Positions 29,901-37,101 of a stretch of DNA of 64,000 nt are shown here, piece after piece (the first letter of the stretch is position 1; each line of letters starts with the position of its first letter). Under the pieces are notes generated by a model. That model saw only the letters and a program-made list of their open reading frames with translations, did not search any database and was not told where the DNA came from. The DNA comes from Halobacterium jilantaiense. GTDB taxonomy: Archaea; Halobacteriota; Halobacteria; Halobacteriales; Halobacteriaceae. Location of the stretch: positions 1 to 64,000 of the forward strand of contig NZ_FOJA01000002.1 of assembly GCF_900110535.1 (NCBI RefSeq), given 5' to 3'. The translations under genes were made by a program, and so were the position numbers.

Positions 29901-30751
29901 CGACACCGCCAGCCGAACAGGTGCAACCTGATCCCGATATCGACCCTGAGGTTGAACTGTCACCGCGTCCGCCCAAGCCAGATGTCAGCTTTCGGTTTTC
30001 GGCGACTGACCTCGCGTCACTCTTCGGGGAGTATGGCGAACTCCAGTTCGACGAAGACACAGGGACCATCTACGTCGAAGAGACCGACGATAGCGAGACG
30101 AGTCCAGAGAGTCGACACGGTGAAGAGCAACCAACAACCGGAGAGAGTGAAGCAGACGGCCGTTCAGTAGAGGAAGCGAGTGCCGAAACGGACGGCGTCG
30201 ACGCGAGCGTATTCGGCGAGATGGTGCATCGGCTCTGCGAACTGCGGCCGCCTGAAACGCACTGGCCACATCTTATGGAACAGACCCTTGTTGACGAGGG
30301 GGCCACGGTCTCACTCTCACCCGAACTCCAAAACCGCGTGAGTACCCATGCCCAGCGCGGTATAGACTACGTTAACGAGCAAACCACCGACGTCAACGTC
30401 GAGCACCAGTACGACGAGCTGTATGTTACTGCGGAATTCGAGCGCGGGGAGATATCGGGGTTCATCGACCACCTGATCATCACGCCCGACGCGTACCATA
30501 TTATCGACTACAAGACAGGTGATGTCACTCCCGAGGAACTGGAAGCTGACGCGGAGTATTACGAGAATCAGATGAAGGCGTATGCGATTGCGCTGAATCA
30601 ACAGGAGACTGCCCGTCGTGTCCGGGTTTCACTCGTGTTCACGACACTCGATGACGCATGGGACGTTGAGTGGTCACCTGATGAGATAGAATCGATGAGG
30701 AAGCAGATCAGCGAGGAGATCTGGGAGCAATTTGAATCGCTTGAGCGTTAA
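26918..30751 (+). CDS. addA: AddA-like UvrD/RecB helicase-nuclease
   Basis: 1277-residue SF1A helicase fused to a RecB-type nuclease. Walker A AGAGTGKT is at 26-33, Walker B MVDEFQDTD at about 408-416, motif IV-VI elements include TIHDAKGMEFP and LYVACTRARDHL. The C-terminal nuclease has GEMVHRL (about 1105) and the catalytic IIDYKTGD (Asp1197, Lys1199). Low-complexity acidic linkers lie near 605-630 and 1050-1095. It follows addB with a 2-nt gap. Its stop overlaps the stop of the convergent phosphoesterase by 3 nt. An exonuclease V-like role in end resection is known for the family; association with the neighbours is inferred. Confidence 0.9.
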   Translation: MVSYEDLTDEQQRAVNALNRNVTLTAGAGTGKTTTLTARYLKMIEQSLAEQTDGGTGEVQLLPEHILTTTFTERAANDLEESVRTEITDRIESLDVGEFEAWRTVADELEQGYIHTLHGFCARLLREHALTIDAVDPGFDTLDENETTALIHDTVSSVLEEYENHEATQTLARRFSRSQLQDVLTDLLGERPESLEWADRWAEATEEEYISFVESALHPIDPDEAAERLAHPDFVAAAATLREFVETPPDIETGGQTWQRAEGVVTRLDAGFDDGVPSRAKQSTIAELSMHLTKGSGERYAGYTGANTRWGDHPRKAEFDSAFETLVETLQPEEYAVNVDLEIESNSFPLVRALAELTQIAAAEYEDRKDRQNAVDFTDQISYTVDFLQAPENADIREELREQFEYVMVDEFQDTDPRQWDLIKLLTASDGETFDAQNVFVVGDVKQSIYRFRNADVTQFRETATTLEQVSQDAQTTDIESEDDDQLSTNFRTLPTVLESINELFEAIFDEDGEPYEAAPQSLTADRDDPADLGTVEYLTVPTDADLREHHCGHYADFATAEPEHDTELEAMALAARLSQILAEPLQVYPEEDETDDDSSESEPAPESGLSDHEETAEGDKPPEPRDIKPSDIALLIRSRTHLKKYERALEEVDVPYSVASGIGFYESTEITALLNLFRALADPSDERALYAALRSPLFGLTDDTLAQLKLHDDSMWDALATSEHQELQDAYEHLQEWRHLAGLGDEEPAGFDGSWAAYLTQILEDTGYLVSVSADERPQQAMANVEKFREQLRGWSDDGVRSLTTLVSRIERRIELGGRESEADTTGEGVQILTIHDAKGMEFPFVVVPGTGREFKDDAALGGGKVEFEQIGGQHAVGMKAPSPDDPFEMVDTIARDTIRERRRAEERAEEKRVLYVACTRARDHLLLSGLHEAAGETEEPTMTGLEEPDPESASSWRDWVQPELLTEDVCTALDSDTHTRRTYGDGAYTVSLPTPPAEQVQPDPDIDPEVELSPRPPKPDVSFRFSATDLASLFGEYGELQFDEDTGTIYVEETDDSETSPESRHGEEQPTTGESEADGRSVEEASAETDGVDASVFGEMVHRLCELRPPETHWPHLMEQTLVDEGATVSLSPELQNRVSTHAQRGIDYVNEQTTDVNVEHQYDELYVTAEFERGEISGFIDHLIITPDAYHIIDYKTGDVTPEELEADAEYYENQMKAYAIALNQQETARRVRVSLVFTTLDDAWDVEWSPDEIESMRKQISEEIWEQFESLER

Positions 30752-32157
30752 AGCGTGAGTTGGACCCGCTGATGGCGAAGCGAATTCCCATCTTGAGTGA
30801 AAAGTCCGACTACGGGCTTGATCGAAGCTTGGCGGGCTCGCTGGGGCTCCGTGGTCCCACCGAGTACGAATGGGAGTTCCTCGTTCCAATCGATACCCGT
30901 GCGGTGGAGATGCCCAGCAGCAATCGCATGGACGTGAGAACCAACAGTTGCGGCGACATCATCGACCGTACACTCTGGCCAATCACTATTGCTAATCGGC
31001 TTGATCGATTGATGGATTGCAGCGATACCGAACCGATCGGTGGATGGGGGGTTGGTTAACCAGCTTGTAGACTCCCATCCCGTAGCCGGTGTGAAATCAC
31101 GACCATAGAGAGCCAGTCCCTGACCGACTAGCTGTGGCGTTTCGTTAAGCTGCGTAACAAGCCCGTGTCGTTCGAACTCTCTGAGGACTTCTCGACCGCC
31201 ATCGCGCTCGTGGTCCCCGTCTATCGAATAGAAGGGAATATCCCGCTCAGCTAGCCGTGTGAGTTGATCCTGTGCCGCGTCTTTCACCGAGCGAGGGATG
31301 CCATGCCGGTCATTATGGAAGAGATCTCCCGTATTGAGTACGGCGTCAACTTCACGCTCTATCGAGATGTCTATCGCACGACGGAAGCCCGTTAGACACC
31401 GGCTGTCGGACGAATACTCTCCTGTCTTTGTTAGTGACGCTCCTAAATGAGAGTCTGAGAGATGCAGCAGAGATGTCTGCGACTGCAGCTCGTGACCAGT
31501 AGTCGAGATCTTTCGCTTGTACGCATTTGCACCAGCGTATCCAAGCTGACTCCAATCATGTTGTGAGTCCCGCTTGCCACTCACATGTCCGGCCACCGAT
31601 GCTGGGTCACCTGTGTATTCACAGCCGGAAACGGGACAAGCGACCGTTCCTGAGGAGGATGTGGGCAGTTCATCATACAGTTCGACGTCTCCTATGACTG
31701 AGCCCTCGTGCCCATCGCCCGTAGCGATGTCCTGATTAACAGGGATTCCGGTGGCTGTGACCCATTGTGAATTAGATCCAGAAATCTCCTCAACTCTGAT
31801 TTTGACCTCCTCGTTAAGCTCTGCTCCGGGAACTTCGATGCGGATACCCTCCTTCTCAAGTAGAGGAAACCCCTCGGCAGATCGCTTGAGGATCCGCCCA
31901 GAAACGATATCTCCCACTGAGAGGTCTTGGGCCGTGGATTTTGTTCGTTCAGCGTAGACGTCCTTCCGCAAATCAGAGTCCACAGGTTCAGCCTCATTCG
32001 GTCCGATCATCCGAACTTCAACCGTCTTCCCGACCGCCTCTTCACGGACTGGGCCGACAATGAAATTGCTGCCATCATCTTTCTCGACCACGCCATTTCC
32101 TTGATTACTGAGCCGATCAATTGTAGCCCAAAATGTCCGTTCGCCTGAGTTACCCAT
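30748..32157 (-). CDS. TRAM-domain Mre11/SbcD-like metallophosphoesterase
   Basis: 469 residues. Residues 10-60 and about 72-125 look like two TRAM/OB-type nucleic-acid-binding domains. A C2H2-like zinc motif follows (C174, C179, H191, H200). Residues 228-430 are a calcineurin-like phosphoesterase: HLSDSHLG (Asp235, His237), NTGDLFHNDR (Asp278), DGDHERDG (314-319) where Mre11 usually has GNHD, IHQS (His382) and GHLH (His416, His418). It should cut DNA or RNA ends in a Mn-dependent manner like Mre11/SbcD. No Rad50/SbcC ATPase is nearby; the AddAB-like pair converges on it, so it may act with that complex. It lacks the Mre11 capping domain's usual length. Confidence 0.8.
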   Translation of the reverse strand: MGNSGERTFWATIDRLSNQGNGVVEKDDGSNFIVGPVREEAVGKTVEVRMIGPNEAEPVDSDLRKDVYAERTKSTAQDLSVGDIVSGRILKRSAEGFPLLEKEGIRIEVPGAELNEEVKIRVEEISGSNSQWVTATGIPVNQDIATGDGHEGSVIGDVELYDELPTSSSGTVACPVSGCEYTGDPASVAGHVSGKRDSQHDWSQLGYAGANAYKRKISTTGHELQSQTSLLHLSDSHLGASLTKTGEYSSDSRCLTGFRRAIDISIEREVDAVLNTGDLFHNDRHGIPRSVKDAAQDQLTRLAERDIPFYSIDGDHERDGGREVLREFERHGLVTQLNETPQLVGQGLALYGRDFTPATGWESTSWLTNPPSTDRFGIAAIHQSIKPISNSDWPECTVDDVAATVGSHVHAIAAGHLHRTGIDWNEELPFVLGGTTEPQRARQASIKPVVGLFTQDGNSLRHQRVQLTL

Positions 32158-32363
32158 TATCGATCAGACTCTCGTATGCGTCAAAACGTTTTCCGCGAAT
32201 GACTCTTCCGTAGGAGAGTATCGATACAACTCTCTGGAGTGGAGTCGGACCAAAATCGCCCGTCCGCGCAAGAGCGTAGATCCGATTCCCGTACCGTCCG
32301 GCCGAAACGCATCAGCTGGTGATGCTCGGGCTAGCAGGTGTTTTAATTAGATGTCCAGTTGGT
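32158..32363. promoter_or_regulatory. Divergent promoter region, phosphoesterase / TBP-like protein
   Basis: 206 nt between two divergent genes. A TATA-like TTTTAATTAG at 32341-32350 lies about 20-30 nt before the cluster of ATGs that can start the plus-strand gene. For the minus-strand gene I see no distinct box. Confidence 0.45.
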
Positions 32364-35300
32364 ATGATGTGTATGGGAGCGCGGAAGTCGGCGGTCGAGG
32401 TAGCCGGACAGGAGTTCGGCATCACGCCTGAGGAGCCATACTACTGGGTACAGCTACTCCAACCCGTTCACAACGAAACGCTCGCGGAGGACCTCGACAC
32501 GGAGGCAGTACGATACTCGCCGACTGAGTTCCCGGGACTCCTCTATCAGCCATTGTTCGGGGACGAGACGTTCGTCTTTGTCAATCAGGGGGCATTCCTC
32601 ATCAATCTCACGAACGCGACGGCTGAGGAGGCCGAAGATAGCATCAACGAACTCCTCCCGACGCTCGTGGCAGGGGGTGTCCTCGAAGGGGAGGACCACA
32701 CAGAAGTCAAAGCAATCTCACATGAGCAGTTATCGGCGGACGGCGTCGCTACGACTGATGAGGGGGATGAAATCGAACTCACGGTTTCAATTCCCAATGT
32801 CATGCAGTCGTTGGTCGGCCGACCACTGTTCGATCCTCGAGACCGGCTGGTCGTACCGGACTCCGAGTTGACACTTCGGTTTGACAAACTAGCCGATGGC
32901 GAGCAGATTCGATACGAATACGCTGACGATCGTGGGTCCCTTGAGCTGACGACTGCCCCGGATGGAGCCACGTTCTTCGGTATGGACACCGATGAACAGA
33001 TTGGGTTCGTCTTCACCCGCGACCGACTCCGGTACCAGTTCGAAACGCCTGGGAGCTATTACTGTTCGGTATCCAACTCCGGAGCGGTTATCATAGGGAC
33101 TGGTGTGACTGACGCGAGCGTGATTGTCTACGATGAAACGGGCCGTCGGGTCTTCAAGACAGGCATGGCGTCGATTGAGGAGGTAACAATCAGCCCCGAC
33201 GGTCGGCAGTTTGGCTATGCTGGCCACGTGGGGGAACAGTACCAGGAGGTCGTCGTGTTGTGCGAATGTCTTGACGATGGAACGGTCGCACAGACGACGC
33301 TCACCGACTACGGCTCAGTCAAGTACGATCCCAAAGGCGAGGGGTTTCTGGTCGCGGAGCAGCCGAGCGGCGTCTTTTCCGCGCTGCTTGCACCGGACGG
33401 ATCCGTGATCGAGGAGTACGATCGCGAAACCTCTCGTGGCGATGTCGAGGAGTTGCTGACCCGGCTCAAGGAGCAGTCATCTGGAGACGACGACATTGTG
33501 GGCGAAATCAAAGCAGCGGTTCAGGAGGAGCCTACGCCGTTTGCGCCCCACGTCCCTTTATTTGTGGACCGACTCGCCGACAATGAGTTTTCTCGAGGGC
33601 CGACAACGGACATTCCTCGACTGTTCAAGACACTCGCCGAGGAGGCGCCATCGGCGTTCAAGCCGACACTCGATCAGGTTTTTCACCTGTTGGAATATCC
33701 CGACGGCCACCAGTCAGAGAGTGCTGTCGCCGTTCTCCAGCAACTGCTCAAGAATGACGTGGCACAAGAACGAATCGTAAAGCGGCTGCACCGCGTGGTC
33801 GCGGGCGACGATACGGACTCTCAAATCCGGGCGCTACAAGCGTTGCAAGGACTCCCCCCAGTCGACCTCGTTGAGTACCAGGCCACCCTCGATCAGTTGC
33901 TTGAATTACTAGCTCAAGATATGCCGCCGAAGATGATGCTGCCGGTCACGGAAGTTCTCAGCGTCCACGAGCATCAAGAGGGGAGTGCAGCGATCGTGGA
34001 AAGCATCGTCGCGGCCGACAAGAACGACGTGCTGGTGGCTCTTCTCCAGCACGGGCACAACCGACGTGGAGAAATCATTGGATCAGGGTTGATGGCCACC
34101 ATCTCTGCGTCTCTTGACGACTCGGAGAAAGGGTCCGAAGAACCAGTCGATCGAAACGTCGCCCTCGGTGGGCGCGAGTTATACCATCTCAACCAGAGCG
34201 TCGCAACTCTTCTCTCGACAGTCGCTTCCAAGCGGCCCGATACCCTCGTTCCCCACCTCGGTCGCCTGCTGTTGGATGTAAATACGGAGGGGGAGTCGAT
34301 GAAGGTCGTTCGCAAAAATGCAGTCGACATCGTCGAAACGCTCGTCGAGCAGGACCCTGACAGACTCGGAGTGAGGGCAGAGCGAAATGCCGACGTGATC
34401 ATCGACCTTCTCAATCACGACAAGGTCCGGGTGGGTACGCTTGGTGTCCAGTTGGCCGCGCTCGCCGGAACAGAGCGTACCGAACAAGAAATACAAAAGA
34501 TCGCCGAGACGCCGTCACATCACCTTTGGAACGACGCCACCGACGCCCTTGACCAAATCGGGTCTGGCTTCGATTCCGACTGCGACGCCCCCGACAGCTC
34601 TGGGGGTGACAGTGACACCGTCCTAGAGCCGCTGACGCGAGTCGCTCAGTTCCCGGTTGATCCGACAGTGGCGCTGTCGGTTCCCAGTCCGGAGGACATC
34701 AAACGATATCGGGAAGACGCCAACAAGGAGCGAAGTGACATCGAGCGCCGTGGTGAAGACGCCCCACGCATCCACCGCAGTTACATCGCCGCACTAGAGA
34801 ACGGAGCGGTGAGTCCACGACTGTCCGTACTGGCCGATGTAGTCTTCGCGACGATACCTGAGGAGAACGCTACCGCTGCGTTTCCGACCGGGCCGCGGAT
34901 TCTGGCGCGTCGTGAAGAGCTGGACGTCCCCCGATCGAGACTCGCCGAGCAAGCAGGGTGCTCCACCAACCGGCTGCGTGCCTTCGAGACGAATCAGGCT
35001 GATCCGCAGGCCCACGAACTCGAACGGATTGTCGACGCACTCGAAGGCCGAGATGTGCAGGGTGCGTATCCGGTACGAGACACTGTCCGTGAGGATTGGA
35101 TCGAATACGGGACAACGCTCGCTGAAGCACTCGGACGATTCCCGAAATCCAGCGAGATGGTCCAGGATGTCGATGGGAATCCCAGTGTGAGTGAGGCAGA
35201 CATCGGTTTCAACGGTCCGGTGTCCGTTGACCTGGATGTCGAGATACCAGAAGTTCCCCACTGGTCTGTCTTTGACGGCTGGGATGAACTACTGGCCGTA

Positions 35301-35501
35301 CTCGATGTCAGCACCGAGCACCGGGCATCCGGAAGCCCCCTCCGTTCGACACTAATTGAAGAACTTCGAGAGATCGACGATGTCATCGACGGTCGGCCGA
35401 AGACGGGCGACATCGACGAACACAGCGAGTTCTCCTATTACTACTACAAGAAGGAGTTCGGCGGGATTCGAGACGCATTCGATGCTGCCGGAATCACCTG
35501 A
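32364..35501 (+). CDS. Multidomain protein: TBP-like half, HEAT-like, XRE HTH, HNH_repeat
   Basis: 1045 residues from the ATG at 32364; ATGs at 32367 and 32373 are equally possible, and 32319 would put the TATA-like box inside the gene. Residues about 28-106 resemble one repeat of the TATA-binding protein: LAEDLDTEAVRYSP, then EFPGLLY (55-61), then a strand and a helix AEEAEDSINELLPTL in the TBP order. A beta-rich middle (about 130-370) is followed by HEAT-like helical repeats (about 375-745). Two XRE-type helix-turn-helix segments lie at about 780-830 and 843-895. The last ~50 residues are an HNH_repeat-type module (PKTGDIDEH...AFDAAG). No catalytic motif is visible. It may sense DNA or transcription state and control its neighbours; that is inference. 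Confidence 0.65.
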   Translation: MMCMGARKSAVEVAGQEFGITPEEPYYWVQLLQPVHNETLAEDLDTEAVRYSPTEFPGLLYQPLFGDETFVFVNQGAFLINLTNATAEEAEDSINELLPTLVAGGVLEGEDHTEVKAISHEQLSADGVATTDEGDEIELTVSIPNVMQSLVGRPLFDPRDRLVVPDSELTLRFDKLADGEQIRYEYADDRGSLELTTAPDGATFFGMDTDEQIGFVFTRDRLRYQFETPGSYYCSVSNSGAVIIGTGVTDASVIVYDETGRRVFKTGMASIEEVTISPDGRQFGYAGHVGEQYQEVVVLCECLDDGTVAQTTLTDYGSVKYDPKGEGFLVAEQPSGVFSALLAPDGSVIEEYDRETSRGDVEELLTRLKEQSSGDDDIVGEIKAAVQEEPTPFAPHVPLFVDRLADNEFSRGPTTDIPRLFKTLAEEAPSAFKPTLDQVFHLLEYPDGHQSESAVAVLQQLLKNDVAQERIVKRLHRVVAGDDTDSQIRALQALQGLPPVDLVEYQATLDQLLELLAQDMPPKMMLPVTEVLSVHEHQEGSAAIVESIVAADKNDVLVALLQHGHNRRGEIIGSGLMATISASLDDSEKGSEEPVDRNVALGGRELYHLNQSVATLLSTVASKRPDTLVPHLGRLLLDVNTEGESMKVVRKNAVDIVETLVEQDPDRLGVRAERNADVIIDLLNHDKVRVGTLGVQLAALAGTERTEQEIQKIAETPSHHLWNDATDALDQIGSGFDSDCDAPDSSGGDSDTVLEPLTRVAQFPVDPTVALSVPSPEDIKRYREDANKERSDIERRGEDAPRIHRSYIAALENGAVSPRLSVLADVVFATIPEENATAAFPTGPRILARREELDVPRSRLAEQAGCSTNRLRAFETNQADPQAHELERIVDALEGRDVQGAYPVRDTVREDWIEYGTTLAEALGRFPKSSEMVQDVDGNPSVSEADIGFNGPVSVDLDVEIPEVPHWSVFDGWDELLAVLDVSTEHRASGSPLRSTLIEELREIDDVIDGRPKTGDIDEHSEFSYYYYKKEFGGIRDAFDAAGIT

Positions 35502-35581
35502 TCATCCGGTTCACTTAGAGTTAGGTCAACCCCCAAATTTCAGGGGCTGGCTGAGAGCGTCCGACAATTTTGGGCTGACGC

Positions 35582-36625
35582 TCATTTTGTCGCCTCGTAT
35601 TCAGCTGTGACTGCATGATCACGCCGTAATTTCTCACGGACGTTTTCGCTACGGCAATCGACATCTAGACGCCGTCGTTGCCAGTCCTCCCCAGATTTGC
35701 CGTTCCACACCCCGTACAGCGTTACCTTTGGGAGTCGCAGAACGCCGAACCGCACCGAGAGCGTGTAGAGCGCATCCTGTAGTTCGTCCCATGTAACAGT
35801 CACCTTCCGTGGAATGTCAACCGGGAAACTCACATGTTGTGCAAGTACCCCGGCCTCACGAGTTAATTCGACGAACCCGTGGTCATTACTAAGGAGAATA
35901 ACTCGCTTTCGGCTATCTTGGTCGTACTCAGCGTAGGCGTCGACAATCGCCTCGTCACCCGTCTCACTCTCAATCGTATCGGCATATCGATGGTCGCGAA
36001 GGCGACGATATTCGTAGAGGCCGAGGAATCCTTCACGATTCGCCCCAGCCGGCTGATTGTCCAGCCGTGCGAACTCGGACCCGAACGCATCCTCGAGGGC
36101 TCGCGTCTCGTAGTGGTTGTAGTGCCAGTTGAGTTCCTCGTAGATACCCGTCGCGAGGGCAAAGCCATTGACTGGACTCCGCCCTTTGTCGTCACTGTAT
36201 CGCTCCGGATCCAGTCGGAGTACGTCCGGCATCCGCCAGGCGAGGAGGTTCGTATCGATGCCCAGTGCCACGGGCTGATGGCCGGCGTCAAGGTCGGGGT
36301 GGCCCTGTCGGCGAAAGAACGTCTCCACGTCTTCGCGATTTTCGATGTCGACGAGACCACCAGCAACGAGCGCTCGGATGTAGGTATCCTTGTCAGGCAG
36401 ATCGTCGTAGGCCTGTTCACCATACATCGTATGGAGTTCCTCACGGGAATCCTGATACGTGAGCGCCCCCTGTGTGAATCGGACCGTGGTTGCGACGGGA
36501 TCGGAGAGGTCGATTTCGAGGAGTTCTCCGATCTCCTCACACGGGTGCCGGACACTAACTGACGTAATACCCTCTGTGTAGAGCGCGTTGAGGAGATGGG
36601 TGATGTGGTGGCGAGCAAGCTGCAT
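35582..36625 (-). CDS. PIN-like nuclease domain protein, partner of CARF protein
   Basis: 347 residues. The N-terminal ~115 residues are an uncharacterised helical domain. The rest fits a PIN-type metal-dependent ribonuclease: LGIDTNLL (Asp124), YEELN (Glu163/164), GDEAIVDAY (Asp224, Asp229) and VILLSNDHGF (Asp248), the four-acid order of PIN domains, ending in a C-terminal extension. Its ATG overlaps the stop of the CARF gene (TAATG), so expression is coupled. With CARF as sensor the pair would make a split version of the CARF-nuclease effectors known from type III CRISPR systems. Substrate (RNA more likely than DNA) is inferred. Confidence 0.75.
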   Translation of the reverse strand: MQLARHHITHLLNALYTEGITSVSVRHPCEEIGELLEIDLSDPVATTVRFTQGALTYQDSREELHTMYGEQAYDDLPDKDTYIRALVAGGLVDIENREDVETFFRRQGHPDLDAGHQPVALGIDTNLLAWRMPDVLRLDPERYSDDKGRSPVNGFALATGIYEELNWHYNHYETRALEDAFGSEFARLDNQPAGANREGFLGLYEYRRLRDHRYADTIESETGDEAIVDAYAEYDQDSRKRVILLSNDHGFVELTREAGVLAQHVSFPVDIPRKVTVTWDELQDALYTLSVRFGVLRLPKVTLYGVWNGKSGEDWQRRRLDVDCRSENVREKLRRDHAVTAEYEATK

Positions 36626-37098
36626 TAGAAAACCTCCTGGAAATCAACAAGTTCGATTACTGGTCTGGGGACATCGGGATACAATCGGCCGTAAAAGCGG
36701 TTGTTCGAGACGTAGAGATAGAAGACGTGGTCGGCCTCGAACTGAATCCCCGCCTGGAACGCGATCGCCGACATAAACTTTCGACCAGGAGTGACATCGA
36801 CCGCTGCCGTACCCCCGTCGGCCTGTATCTGGGCAATCGGTTCACGAAAGTGTTCGACGATGCCCTGGAAATCTGTCTCCGTCTCGAGCTGCGTCACGGA
36901 GAGGCCAGGATCCTCACCGCCGTATTCGACGACCACACGCTCCATCATAGACGTGATATCATCGAATTGGTCACCGACCCCAGGGTTCTCCAGTACGTAC
37001 AGTTCGTCGGGGAGGAATCCCTCCTCACAGGCCGCGATGAGAGGGTTGATGACCGCTTCCAGGTTCGTGGTCATCGTTGTGAGCCACGCATCAACCAT
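36625..37098 (-). CDS. Stand-alone CARF-domain protein
   Basis: 157 residues, one domain. The motif VDVTPGRKFMSAIAF (100-114) matches the ligand-binding loop of CARF domains (usually D/N-h-TGGTK-x-Ms), followed by ADHVFYLYVSN as in CARF strand 5. The N-terminus (TNLEAVINPLIAACE, then LYVLENP) fits the first Rossmann unit. CARF domains bind cyclic oligoadenylates made by type III CRISPR Cas10 or related nucleotides and switch on an attached effector. Here there is no attached effector; the PIN gene follows in a TAATG overlap, and the ADP-ribosylglycohydrolase gene ends 3 nt upstream. No cas gene or CRISPR array is in the window, so the ligand source is unknown. Confidence 0.8.
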   Translation of the reverse strand: MVDAWLTTMTTNLEAVINPLIAACEEGFLPDELYVLENPGVGDQFDDITSMMERVVVEYGGEDPGLSVTQLETETDFQGIVEHFREPIAQIQADGGTAAVDVTPGRKFMSAIAFQAGIQFEADHVFYLYVSNNRFYGRLYPDVPRPVIELVDFQEVF

Positions 37099-37101
37099 TG
37101 T

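Noticed and set aside
35879-36562. 227-codon plus-strand frame opposite the PIN-like gene
   Set aside because: The minus-strand frame has recognisable PIN residues and overlap coupling; the plus frame has neither.
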